Shown here: positions 6,041 to 12,710 of the stretch, in pieces
Numbering within the stretch: position 1 is the first letter of the stretch
Layout of the letters: each line of letters starts with the position of its first letter
Assembly: GCA_964528565.1 (NCBI GenBank)
Contig: CAZGSP010000003.1
Span: 1-15,656, forward strand
Length of the DNA stretch: 15,656 nt
Source: UBA10133 sp964528565
Lineage (GTDB): Bacteria > Patescibacteriota > Microgenomatia > UBA1400 > MFAQ01
Direction: 5' to 3'
Notes under the pieces: model-generated
The model's database searches: none
What the model was told of the DNA's origin: nothing
The model's input: the letters and a program-made list of their open reading frames with translations, nothing else
Translations under genes and position numbers: made by a program

Positions 6041-6838
6041 GTGAAAAAATCTGCCCAGACTTCACAAACAAAAAAAATAGGAGTCAATGTTAAGCGCTGG
6101 CTGGTTCCGGCGCTTACGGCTTTGGTGGTGATCATTTTTGCCGGCGGAGCCATCCTCGTTCGACGCTCAATCCCGCCCAAAGAGTCTCCGGGTGTGCCCA
6201 CCGACACAGCCAAAACTCTCACGGCGGAAGAGATCTCCTTACCCGCACCGGATCTGCGAAGCGGCAACTCTATAGAGGCAGTTTTAAAAAACCGCCGCAC
6301 GAGAAGAGACTTCCTGGATAAAGAACTCTCCTTAAAACAGGTTTCCCAGATGCTCTGGGCGGCTCAGGGAGTTACCGTTGACTGGGGTGGCAGGACGGCT
6401 CCTTCCGCCAAGTCCACCTACCCTCTATCCGTATTTTTGATCGCTAATAAAGTTACCGGTCTGGAGGCAGGAGAGTATCAATATCTTGCCGGTGACAGAA
6501 CTCCGGTGCACAAACTCAAGCCCATCAAGCAGGTTGAACTCCAGAAGGCGATTTTTGAAGCTCTGAACGAAAGCTCTTTCAAAAATGCTCCGGCTGTCCT
6601 GGTAATTACCGGCAACATGGGAAAGATGGCCGAGGCATATGGAGGTATTCCTCACGACAAAGAAGTCTATTTGGAAGCCGGGCATGTAGGCCAAAGCCTC
6701 TATCTGCAGGCCGAAAGCCTCAAGCTTGGCATGGTGACGATTACCGGTTTTTCGGAGTCCAAGATCAAAGATCTGGTTACCATTCCCGTTTCCGATACTA
6801 TAATCTACCTAGTTCCTTTCGGAACACCCAAACAATAA
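6041..6838 (+). CDS. Membrane-anchored SagB-type nitroreductase family oxidoreductase
   Basis: The 265-residue protein starts with GTG and has a basic N-terminus, one membrane helix at about residues 20-40 and a nitroreductase-fold domain from about 75 to the end. It shows the SagB-type features NRRTRRDF (83-90), LSLKQVSQMLWAAQG (96-110) and RTAPSAKSTYPLSVFLIA (118-135), then AGEYQY and a long C-terminal segment ending in an IYLVPFG strand. These enzymes bind FMN and oxidise or reduce small molecules. SagB itself aromatises thiazolines and oxazolines made by YcaO partners. No YcaO or precursor peptide gene is visible here, so the substrate is unknown. The domain is probably outside the membrane, by the positive-inside rule. 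It lies 6 nt after the chaperone gene, which suggests a shared envelope function. Confidence 0.8.
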   Translation: MKKSAQTSQTKKIGVNVKRWLVPALTALVVIIFAGGAILVRRSIPPKESPGVPTDTAKTLTAEEISLPAPDLRSGNSIEAVLKNRRTRRDFLDKELSLKQVSQMLWAAQGVTVDWGGRTAPSAKSTYPLSVFLIANKVTGLEAGEYQYLAGDRTPVHKLKPIKQVELQKAIFEALNESSFKNAPAVLVITGNMGKMAEAYGGIPHDKEVYLEAGHVGQSLYLQAESLKLGMVTITGFSESKIKDLVTIPVSDTIIYLVPFGTPKQ

Positions 6839-6839
6839 T

Positions 6840-7106
6840 ATGCAAGAAGCCGCTGAGAGATCAAAACAACTTATTGAAGACAAGGAAGAGGAAAGAAGGC
6901 GAAATTATATAAAAGGGTTAAGTAAACGAGAATTAATACGGTTAATGCAATCGGTTGAATTGGACCCTAGGTTAACCACTGTTGCGCAAGTAGAAAGAGC
7001 CAAAGAAATGATAAATAGGGGAAAAGCCCTTGATGTTGAAGAAGTTATTGCGATAATGGATCTTGAAGCTTCAACCCCTAAGAACCAGCACCACACCGAC
7101 TACTAA
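6840..7106 (+). CDS. Small charged soluble protein of unknown function
   Basis: This is an 88-residue protein with a highly charged helical N-terminus (many Glu, Lys and Arg, residues 1-30) and no membrane segment. A second helical region contains LIRLMQSVELDPRLTTVAQVERAKEM (split about residues 32-58), with the tail running out into His/Asp/Tyr. No family is recognised. The gene has a lower G/C content than its neighbours and favours A/T-ending codons, hinting at a different origin. It begins 1 nt after the nitroreductase stop and ends 3 nt from the convergent trmD. A small antitoxin-like or regulatory protein is imaginable, but nothing in the sequence proves it. Its coding potential rests on length, position and sensible composition. 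Confidence 0.6.
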   Translation: MQEAAERSKQLIEDKEEERRRNYIKGLSKRELIRLMQSVELDPRLTTVAQVERAKEMINRGKALDVEEVIAIMDLEASTPKNQHHTDY

Positions 7107-7109
7107 TCG

Positions 7110-7739
7110 CTACTTACCCTTTCTCCACTCGCTGATTTTCTTGTGATCTCCCGAAAGTAGTATCTCCGGCACTTTCCAGCCGTTGTACTCGGCCGGTCTC
7201 GTATACTGCGGGTACTCCATGGCCATTTCCTCGCTGTAGGACTCTTCCTTAAGAGACTCGGGGTTTCCGAGAACACCGGGCAGGAGGCGGCAAATACTGT
7301 CCACCACTACCATCGCCGGCAGTTCGCCTCCACTTAGTACATAAGGTCCGATACTATATATTTCGTCGGCCAAGTGCTCATGGACCCGGTGGTCTATCCC
7401 TTCAAAGTGCGGCGCTATAAGGATCAAATGCTCTTCCGTCTTCAGTCTCTCGGCTGTTTTTTGATCATACATTTTCCCCTTCGTATCCATCAGAATTACT
7501 TTTGTGTCCGGAGTTCTTAATTCAGTTAGCGCCCGGTCGATCACATCCACCCTCATGACCATGCCGGCTCCGCCTCCGAACGGGCGGTCATCCACACTCT
7601 TGTAGTTATCATCACTCCAGTCCCGCAGATTCCGGACATAAATACTCACCGCCTCTGTTCCTACTGCCCTGCCCACTATCGAGGTCTTGAGTACGCCCTC
7701 AAACATTTCCGGAAATATAGTCAAAATATCAATTTTCAT
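7110..7739 (-). CDS. trmD: tRNA (guanine-37-N1)-methyltransferase TrmD
   Basis: TrmD methylates G37 next to the anticodon of several tRNAs, using S-adenosylmethionine, to prevent frameshifting. Clear family features are MKIDILTIFPEMF (1-13), DDRPFGGGAGMVM (50-62), FEGIDHRV (112-119), SIGPYVLSGGELPAMV (129-144), the PGVLG loop (154-158) and YPQYTRP. It differs from the textbook enzyme in three places: the CGRYEG motif is APHFEG, the SIGDYVL Asp is Pro132, and the usual acidic residue that acts as base in the EDSF segment is Glu166 in EESY. The protein is 209 residues, versus 240-255 in many bacteria, and ends soon after ISEWR, without the last helices. It stands alone on the minus strand, away from rpsP, rimM and rplS. 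Function is probable despite the changes. Confidence 0.92.
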   Translation of the reverse strand: MKIDILTIFPEMFEGVLKTSIVGRAVGTEAVSIYVRNLRDWSDDNYKSVDDRPFGGGAGMVMRVDVIDRALTELRTPDTKVILMDTKGKMYDQKTAERLKTEEHLILIAPHFEGIDHRVHEHLADEIYSIGPYVLSGGELPAMVVVDSICRLLPGVLGNPESLKEESYSEEMAMEYPQYTRPAEYNGWKVPEILLSGDHKKISEWRKGK

Positions 7740-7746
7740 ATAGCTA

Positions 7747-7754
7747 ATTTTATA
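7747..7754 (-). promoter_or_regulatory. trmD promoter -10, likely leaderless
   Basis: On the minus strand TATAAAAT covers 7754-7747. Read as TATAAA it ends 9 nt before the trmD ATG, and read as TAAAAT it ends 7 nt before. No Shine-Dalgarno sequence fits between. It lies in the 55-nt divergent region shared with the 7795 gene. Confidence 0.5.
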
Positions 7755-7779
7755 CTACTATCACCCATCCAACCCGAAG

Positions 7780-7785
7780 TATAAT
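7780..7785 (+). promoter_or_regulatory. Promoter -10 of the Ntn-hydrolase gene, likely leaderless
   Basis: A perfect TATAAT at 7780-7785 ends exactly 9 nt before the ATG at 7795, the same distance as at rmlA. There is no Shine-Dalgarno sequence and no convincing -35. Transcription should start at or next to the ATG. Confidence 0.6.
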
Positions 7786-7794
7786 AAAACCCAT

Positions 7795-8778
7795 ATGAGT
7801 CACAAAAACTATCATGAATTTTATGCAGATAGTCATTACGATCTCGGTTTAAAAATGGGAGAAGCCTTTGCTGATAAAGCACAAGAAGCAATCGCAGAAG
7901 CAAAAGAGGATCACTGGGAACAAAGGATGGCAATCGGGAAACAACAGTTTGAAGTAACCAAAAAATATTTCCCGGATTATATATCTGAAATCGAAGGCTA
8001 TTCAAAAGGGGCGCAAATTGATTTCATGGATCTTTGGACAATAAATATCGAATCAGATGCATTTCTGAAGGAAGGTGCAAAATGTACAAATCTAGTTACC
8101 AACTTCGGGAAACTCATCGGTCATAATGAAGATGCCGATGAACCCGGTTATGAAAACAACGTTTGTGTAGTAAAAAAGACCATAAACGATCTCACGATTC
8201 TTGAAATTTATTACTACAACACACTTGGAGGCAACTCGGTCGGAGTAAATTCATTTGGATTTGCCCAATCCTTAAACACTTTGTTGTTCACGGAAACAAC
8301 AATCGGAGTACCAAAAAACGTTATTGGACGATTTCTATCTGACACAAAAAATCCCGAGAATGACATAAATACTGTACTGACCATTCCAAGAGCATCGGGT
8401 TACAATCACAACATCATTAACACAAAAGGAGAAATTTGGAATTTGGAACTGACTAATCTCAATGGGCATTTAACTAAGCCAAAATCACCGTTTGTGCACA
8501 GCAATCACTGCTTAAGTACCTCAACAACATATCCTGACGACTTCGGCACCATTAGTCGATTAAAATATTTCCAAGAAAACGTCAAACAACACATGTCGGC
8601 AGAAGAGGTGATTGCTTTACAGGAAAATTCTAGTCTTGGATCGAACTTAAGCGTCTTTAACGAAAGGACAATTGGAAAAATGTTAATTGACTTTGATCAA
8701 ATGGAAACAAGAATCTGGTTGCTAAGAGAAAAAGAACTTGGTTGGGTAAGTTATTCCTTAGACTTCATAGATATATAA
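7795..8778 (+). CDS. C45/AAT-type Ntn-hydrolase (acyltransferase or amidohydrolase)
   Basis: The 327-residue protein matches the peptidase C45 / acyl-CoA:6-aminopenicillanate acyltransferase group. Its N-terminal helical part (residues 5-90, with HYDLGLKMGEAF) is followed by a Lys-Cys-Thr-Asn core, with Cys97 the probable nucleophile, freed by self-cleavage in this superfamily. LIGHNEDADEPG comes next, equivalent to the LIGRNxDW element. GVNSFGFAQSLNTL and the later HSNHCLSTSTT also fit. There is no signal peptide, so it is probably cytoplasmic. These enzymes cut or form amide bonds of acylated amines; the substrate here cannot be told. Sampled lines give about 30-45% GC against roughly 50% in flanking genes, with A/T-ending codons, suggesting later acquisition. 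It has its own promoter. Confidence 0.8.
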   Translation: MSHKNYHEFYADSHYDLGLKMGEAFADKAQEAIAEAKEDHWEQRMAIGKQQFEVTKKYFPDYISEIEGYSKGAQIDFMDLWTINIESDAFLKEGAKCTNLVTNFGKLIGHNEDADEPGYENNVCVVKKTINDLTILEIYYYNTLGGNSVGVNSFGFAQSLNTLLFTETTIGVPKNVIGRFLSDTKNPENDINTVLTIPRASGYNHNIINTKGEIWNLELTNLNGHLTKPKSPFVHSNHCLSTSTTYPDDFGTISRLKYFQENVKQHMSAEEVIALQENSSLGSNLSVFNERTIGKMLIDFDQMETRIWLLREKELGWVSYSLDFIDI

Positions 8779-8779
8779 T
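8774..8779 (+). promoter_or_regulatory. Possible -10 for the CDGSH gene, overlapping a stop codon
   Basis: TATAAT at 8774-8779 contains the TAA stop (8776-8778) of the upstream gene and ends 6 nt before the ATG at 8786. No Shine-Dalgarno sequence is present. It could give a leaderless transcript for the downstream genes. Confidence 0.4.
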
Positions 8780-8785
8780 ACCCTT

Positions 8786-9025
8786 ATGTCAAGACTAGTC
8801 AAAAAAACTGCCAATGGTCCTCAGCAAGTAGGGGACAAGATGATCTGTATGTGCGGACTTTCGGAAAATCAGCCCTTCTGCGACTTCTCCCACAAAAAGA
8901 CTCTCACGGAGGATGAAAGTAAACTTTACTGGTACGAGAACGGCAAAGCCGAAGAGATTGTCACCGAGGCCGATGGATGTTCCTGTGACGAGGGGGTATG
9001 TAAGGGGGATTGCCATAAGCATTAA
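8786..9025 (+). CDS. CDGSH-type iron-sulfur protein with an extra cysteine tail
   Basis: This 79-residue protein has a single CDGSH iron-sulfur site: Cys21, Cys23, Cys32 and His36 in CMCGLSENQPFCDFSH. This pattern (C-x-C-x2-S-x3-P-x-C-D-x-S-H) binds a 2Fe-2S cluster through three Cys and one His, although Phe34 stands where Gly is usual. After a helical linker, the protein ends in a second cysteine group, Cys65, Cys67, Cys72 and Cys76, followed by His-Lys-His. This tail is not part of the standard domain and could bind another metal. The protein is soluble and small, so it may carry electrons or clusters. It follows the Ntn-hydrolase gene after 7 nt and precedes the glycosyltransferase by 5 nt. 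Which of them it serves is unknown. Confidence 0.88.
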   Translation: MSRLVKKTANGPQQVGDKMICMCGLSENQPFCDFSHKKTLTEDESKLYWYENGKAEEIVTEADGCSCDEGVCKGDCHKH

Positions 9026-9030
9026 TCACT

Positions 9031-10212
9031 ATGACCAAACTTCCTGTCGCCGTCGTCGTCATCCCCACTTACAACGAAGCCGCCTCGATCGGTAAGATGA
9101 TCGATCATCTTTTTACCGTGACCTTTCCCGGAATCAAAGATTGGGATTGTAAAGTACTGGTAGTGGACGACACCTCTCCTGATGGCACTTACAAGGTAGT
9201 CCAAGCTTTACAGAAAAAATACAAAGATCTTTTTCTTTCCCTCAGCGCCAAGAAAGCCGGTATCGGCGGAGCCTATGTGCGCGGCTTCCGATATGCCATG
9301 GATGAGCTGGGAGCCGACGTTGTTTTTGAAATGGATGGCGATTTCCAACACCCTCCGAAGTTGATACCCGTTTTTCTCAAAGAGATCGGCGACGGTTATG
9401 ATTATGTCTTGGGGTCTCGGAAAATTAAAGGTGGCAGTAACCCAAAAGGCTGGGGTTTCAAAAGAGTCTTTTTAAGTGAAGTCGGTAGCCTAATTGCCCG
9501 TTTTGTTCTCTTTTTTCCCACCAAGAATTTTTTCAGGATCACCGACCCTACCGGCGGCTTCAAGGCCACCCGTGTCAAAGGCTTTGTCGATACCATGGAT
9601 ATGGACCACCTTTATTCCAGGAGCTTTGGTTACAAACTGGAATTTCTTTATAAAACCGTCATGCTCGGTGCCAAGGTCAAAGAAATACCTCTGGTGTTTG
9701 GACTTCGGGAAGCCGGAGAATCCAAGATAGAACCACAAACCGCTCTAGAAGTCTTTAGAGTCGTCACTCTATTGCGTTGGAACGACCCCACCACTCAAAA
9801 ATTCCTGAAGTTCGGCACCATCGGCCTTTTTGGATTTGTAATAAACAAAGTCGGACTGGATGTTTTTGCTTCTCTGCTAAAAAATCTGATCAATAGTGTC
9901 GGTATAAGGAACACCCTGGCGAATGCTATGGCGGCCGAGATCTCCATCATCAGCAACTTTATTTTTAACAATCTCTGGACTTTCAAGAATGAAAAATTGG
10001 TCTGGGGTGCGAAACTGGTCAAGAAGTTTACCACCTTTAATCTCAGCTCGGTCATCTCGGGCATTATTCTCCCCAGTCTTGTCATCGGTGCCGGCACACA
10101 GATCTTTGGGGATCAATACCGCTTTTTGTTCCTAATTATCGCCGTCTTCTTCATCACCGTTCCTCTCAACTGGTTCATCTACAACCTCGTAATATGGAAG
10201 AAAATGAAATGA
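9031..10212 (+). CDS. GT2 polyprenyl-phosphate sugar synthase fused to a GtrA membrane domain
   Basis: The N-terminal 245 or so residues are a family-2 glycosyltransferase of the DPM1 type. They show VVIPTYNEAAS (9-19), DDTSPDGT (46-53), the metal/nucleotide motif EMDGDFQHPP (100-109), GSRKIKGG and TDPTGGFKA. Such enzymes transfer a sugar from a nucleotide donor to polyprenyl phosphate on the cytoplasmic side of the membrane. From about residue 255 a GtrA domain with about four membrane helices follows, including its typical NFIFNNLWTF. GtrA domains are thought to flip or anchor the lipid-linked sugar. The single-chain arrangement is known in other bacteria and archaea. Mannose or glucose is likely as donor, but the sequence does not decide. 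It overlaps the next gene by 4 nt (ATGA). Confidence 0.88.
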   Translation: MTKLPVAVVVIPTYNEAASIGKMIDHLFTVTFPGIKDWDCKVLVVDDTSPDGTYKVVQALQKKYKDLFLSLSAKKAGIGGAYVRGFRYAMDELGADVVFEMDGDFQHPPKLIPVFLKEIGDGYDYVLGSRKIKGGSNPKGWGFKRVFLSEVGSLIARFVLFFPTKNFFRITDPTGGFKATRVKGFVDTMDMDHLYSRSFGYKLEFLYKTVMLGAKVKEIPLVFGLREAGESKIEPQTALEVFRVVTLLRWNDPTTQKFLKFGTIGLFGFVINKVGLDVFASLLKNLINSVGIRNTLANAMAAEISIISNFIFNNLWTFKNEKLVWGAKLVKKFTTFNLSSVISGIILPSLVIGAGTQIFGDQYRFLFLIIAVFFITVPLNWFIYNLVIWKKMK

Positions 10213-10862
10213 GCAATATCGGCACACTTTCCATGGAATGGCAAGAAAAAATTGCCGCGGATTTAACTAGGATGAAGGTGGAAGGTCCTTCGCTTATCAA
10301 CGTGGAAATAGAAAAAACCAGATTCACCACTACTCTAGTCATACAACCGGATGAAGAGACAAGGCAAAAAATACATGAGGCGATCACTCCTCTGGCAAAT
10401 ATGTTCAAGGGATTATATATCCAACCAGTGGAAGGACTTCATATCTCTATTCAATGGTCTGATCAACAAACCGGAGATGAGGCACAACTTGCTTCTCTTA
10501 TAAGTCAAATAAATCCTCCTGCACTTGAAGCGGAATTTATCCTCCCATTTCCAAGTAAACCAAACTTATTTGCCGTCGTCATTCCAAAAAATAACTCACT
10601 CTGGATGGCAAAAATTCGGGAAAAAGCCACCAGTGCTTTTTCCAAAGCCGGGTATCAGTCAAAACTTCCCGTTTCTCTCCCTTCACTTTGGATGAGTCTC
10701 GTTAGATTCACTACCGATTTTGATCTTAAAGATCTCGAAAAAGTAACAAATGATCTTTCAACAGTTTCAATTGAGTGTAAAAAGTTTACTATGTTCTTGG
10801 CCAAAGCAAATCCTTTCTTCGACAAGGATACTTTAAGAATTCTTTCCTCCAAGGAGTTTTAA
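10209..10862 (+). CDS. LigT/2'-5' RNA ligase-like 2H phosphoesterase, second motif degenerate
   Basis: The 217-residue protein resembles the 2H phosphoesterase family, which opens 2',3'-cyclic phosphates or joins RNA 2'-5'. The core strand TTTLVIQPDEETRQKI leads to a first motif GLHISIQW (His78, Ser80). The matching second motif should again be His-x-Thr/Ser, but here reads SLWMSLVRF, so Trp161 replaces the second His while Ser and Arg remain. The enzyme may be inactive or use another residue. I choose the ATG at 10209, which forms an ATGA overlap with the previous stop and has GGAAG 8 nt upstream; an ATG at 10194 adds five residues. The gene ends convergently with the next one, sharing TTAA. 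Lower G/C than the neighbouring glycosyltransferase genes. The family call is moderate. Confidence 0.7.
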   Translation: MSNIGTLSMEWQEKIAADLTRMKVEGPSLINVEIEKTRFTTTLVIQPDEETRQKIHEAITPLANMFKGLYIQPVEGLHISIQWSDQQTGDEAQLASLISQINPPALEAEFILPFPSKPNLFAVVIPKNNSLWMAKIREKATSAFSKAGYQSKLPVSLPSLWMSLVRFTTDFDLKDLEKVTNDLSTVSIECKKFTMFLAKANPFFDKDTLRILSSKEF

Positions 10863-11974
10863 AGATACGGTGCCCAATCGGCGATGGGGGCGGTATTGTT
10901 CAGAAGGAAGTTCCAGGTAAACAGCATGATCGGGATGATCAGAAGGTAGGCTATCACCCTAAACTCCTTCTTTTGTACCAGTTTATCCCAGCCGATCAGC
11001 ACCAACGGGGCGATGGGGAGGATGTAGCGGCTGATATCGCGGTGGGCAACAAACAGGGTAGAGAGGAAAAATAAACCGGCAAAATAATACTCGATCGTCA
11101 GCTTCTTCTCTTTGAGTTTCATGATTCCGACACCAAAGATGATCCAAGTCCAAATGACATCTTCGAGCCAGAAATTCCCGACCCACACTTGTCCTTTGGG
11201 GGCAAAGACCGAGAACGGCGGCCAAAATAAATGCATATTGTCCCCACTGTGCACGTATGCCAGCCAGTCATCCGTGCGGATCTTGAAAAAGTAAAACAAT
11301 CCACCGATGGCCAAAAGTTGGATAAGAAGCGGCCAATATTTCCAGGCGATTCTTTTCTCTTTAATTGATTCCACTAGAGCATAGACGCCGTAGGCGGCAA
11401 GCAAGATTATCGCCGGGCTCTTGGTTAGCTGAGCCAGTGCGCCAAAAATTCCTGCCCACAAATACTTACCTTTTTTAAAATAGAATAGACTGGCCAGGAT
11501 GAAGAGTATGAACCAGGGCTCCGGAGAACCGATCGCTCGGAGAGCTACCCAGCGGGCGGGTAGGATCATAAAAACAAGAGACAGCCAAAAGGGGTCAATA
11601 CTCAATTTGAATTCGGACAGATACTTATGGAACATCCAAAAACAAAGAACCGTACCCAAAAGAGTGGCCAGTAGCATGGCGGTGGGACCCTTTAGGAAAG
11701 GGTCAAAGACGGCAATCACGGACGGATACAGGGGGAAGTGGGCGGGGAAATACTCCGTCGGTTCGGTCACCGAGAAATCCTTCTTTATTTTTTCCTTGTT
11801 ATACCAAGATTTTTCCACGATCAGATAATTCGGACCGTCATAATTCTGCCACAGAGTGATGTTTCCTTTGGAAAAATCCAAACCCCAACCCGGAAGCTTG
11901 GTTTTCAAGCCAAAAGGCAGCCAGATCAGCAGGGAAAAAATCACCACCGCGAGTAATAAATACGCTCGTTTCAT
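10859..11974 (-). CDS. Multi-pass GT-C mannosyltransferase-like membrane protein
   Basis: The 371-residue protein has many hydrophobic helices (about ten, starting at residues 3-22) and short loops. After the first helix lies an external loop with YDGPNYLIV (about 45-53) and later YFPAHFPLYP, which recall the Trp-Asp-Gly-x-x-Tyr and Phe-Phe-Pro-x-Tyr-Pro segments of PIG-V-type and related GT-C enzymes that take sugars from lipid-phosphate donors. A further loop, with Asp-Gly-Asp-Asn-like SGDNMHLFWPP, is characteristic of extended GT-C proteins. The acidic residue of the first loop is the probable base. Substrate is unknown; mannose is the family's usual sugar. It runs opposite to a GT2 at 12000, from which it shares a palindromic promoter. 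Its stop overlaps that of the LigT-like gene. Confidence 0.75.
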   Translation of the reverse strand: MKRAYLLLAVVIFSLLIWLPFGLKTKLPGWGLDFSKGNITLWQNYDGPNYLIVEKSWYNKEKIKKDFSVTEPTEYFPAHFPLYPSVIAVFDPFLKGPTAMLLATLLGTVLCFWMFHKYLSEFKLSIDPFWLSLVFMILPARWVALRAIGSPEPWFILFILASLFYFKKGKYLWAGIFGALAQLTKSPAIILLAAYGVYALVESIKEKRIAWKYWPLLIQLLAIGGLFYFFKIRTDDWLAYVHSGDNMHLFWPPFSVFAPKGQVWVGNFWLEDVIWTWIIFGVGIMKLKEKKLTIEYYFAGLFFLSTLFVAHRDISRYILPIAPLVLIGWDKLVQKKEFRVIAYLLIIPIMLFTWNFLLNNTAPIADWAPYL

Positions 11975-11982
11975 CTACCTCT

Positions 11983-11992
11983 AGTATATACT
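11983..11992. promoter_or_regulatory. Palindromic divergent -10, AGTATATACT
   Basis: AGTATATACT is a perfect 10-bp palindrome, so TATACT reads on both strands. The plus-strand copy (11987-11992) ends 7 nt before the ATG at 12000, and the minus-strand copy (11988-11983) ends 8 nt before the ATG at 11974. Both genes thus have a -10 at leaderless spacing, using the same bases. No -35 is obvious on either strand. Confidence 0.55.
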
Positions 11993-11999
11993 TGTGATT

Positions 12000-12710
12000 A
12001 TGTCGCGACAATTAGATAAGCTATCGGTATTTTTGCCGGCCTACAACGAAGAAGCGAATTTGGGGAAAACGATCGAGAACGTCATCGGCAGTCTCAAAAA
12101 GAATGTTTCCGAATGGGAGTTAATAATCGTCAACGACGGCTCCAAAGACAAAACCGGGGAGGTGGCCGACAGTTGGAGCAAAAAAGACAAACGGATCTCG
12201 GTCATCCATCACCACCCGAACCGCGGCTATGGCGCCGCTCTCAAAAGCGGTCTCTACGCCTGTAAATATCCCTGGATCTCCTTCATCGACTCCGACGGAC
12301 AGTTCGATTTTTCCGAGATAAATCGTTTTATTGATACCCAGGAGAGAACCGGTGCCGATATGGTCATTGGTTATTATCTCGGTCGAAAAGTTTCTTTTAG
12401 TCGAAAAGCAAATACTTTTGTGTGGCAAGTAATTGTCCGTTTGTTATTTGGCTTGAGAGTTCGCGATATCGACTGCGGTTTTAAACTGATCTCCAAAAAA
12501 GTTATCGACACCATCGAGCCGCTCCAAAGCGAAAGAGGCGCTTTTATCAGTAGTGAATTCCTCATCAAGGCTAAAAAAGCCGGTTTCAAGATAGTGGAAA
12601 TCGGTGTCAACCACTACCCCCGCAAAAAGGGAGAGGGGACAGGTGCCAATCTCGACGTGATCATTCAAAGTTTTGTCGATCTTTTCAAACTCTGGTACAA
12701 GTTAAAATGA
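12000..12710 (+). CDS. GT2 glycosyltransferase, DPM1/polyprenyl-phosphate sugar synthase type
   Basis: This 236-residue soluble or peripherally attached GT2 has LSVFLPAYNEEANLGKTI at 8-25, VNDGSKDKT (about 44-52), HPNRGYGAALKSGL, the acidic motif IDSDGQFD and IDCGFKL, the marks of DPM1/DPG synthase-like enzymes that load mannose or glucose on polyprenyl phosphate. No membrane helix follows the catalytic domain, unlike the GtrA fusion at 9031. I start at ATG 12000, since a GTG at 11994 would place the start within 2 nt of the -10 and add only two residues. It shares a bidirectional promoter with the GT-C gene on the other strand and overlaps the next GT-C gene by 4 nt (ATGA). The pair is a likely donor synthase plus transferase unit. 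Confidence 0.88.
   Translation: MSRQLDKLSVFLPAYNEEANLGKTIENVIGSLKKNVSEWELIIVNDGSKDKTGEVADSWSKKDKRISVIHHHPNRGYGAALKSGLYACKYPWISFIDSDGQFDFSEINRFIDTQERTGADMVIGYYLGRKVSFSRKANTFVWQVIVRLLFGLRVRDIDCGFKLISKKVIDTIEPLQSERGAFISSEFLIKAKKAGFKIVEIGVNHYPRKKGEGTGANLDVIIQSFVDLFKLWYKLK

Noticed and set aside
6840..7106. Toxin-antitoxin pair with a neighbouring gene
   Set aside because: The small charged protein has no partner of toxin type next to it; trmD and the nitroreductase are unrelated.
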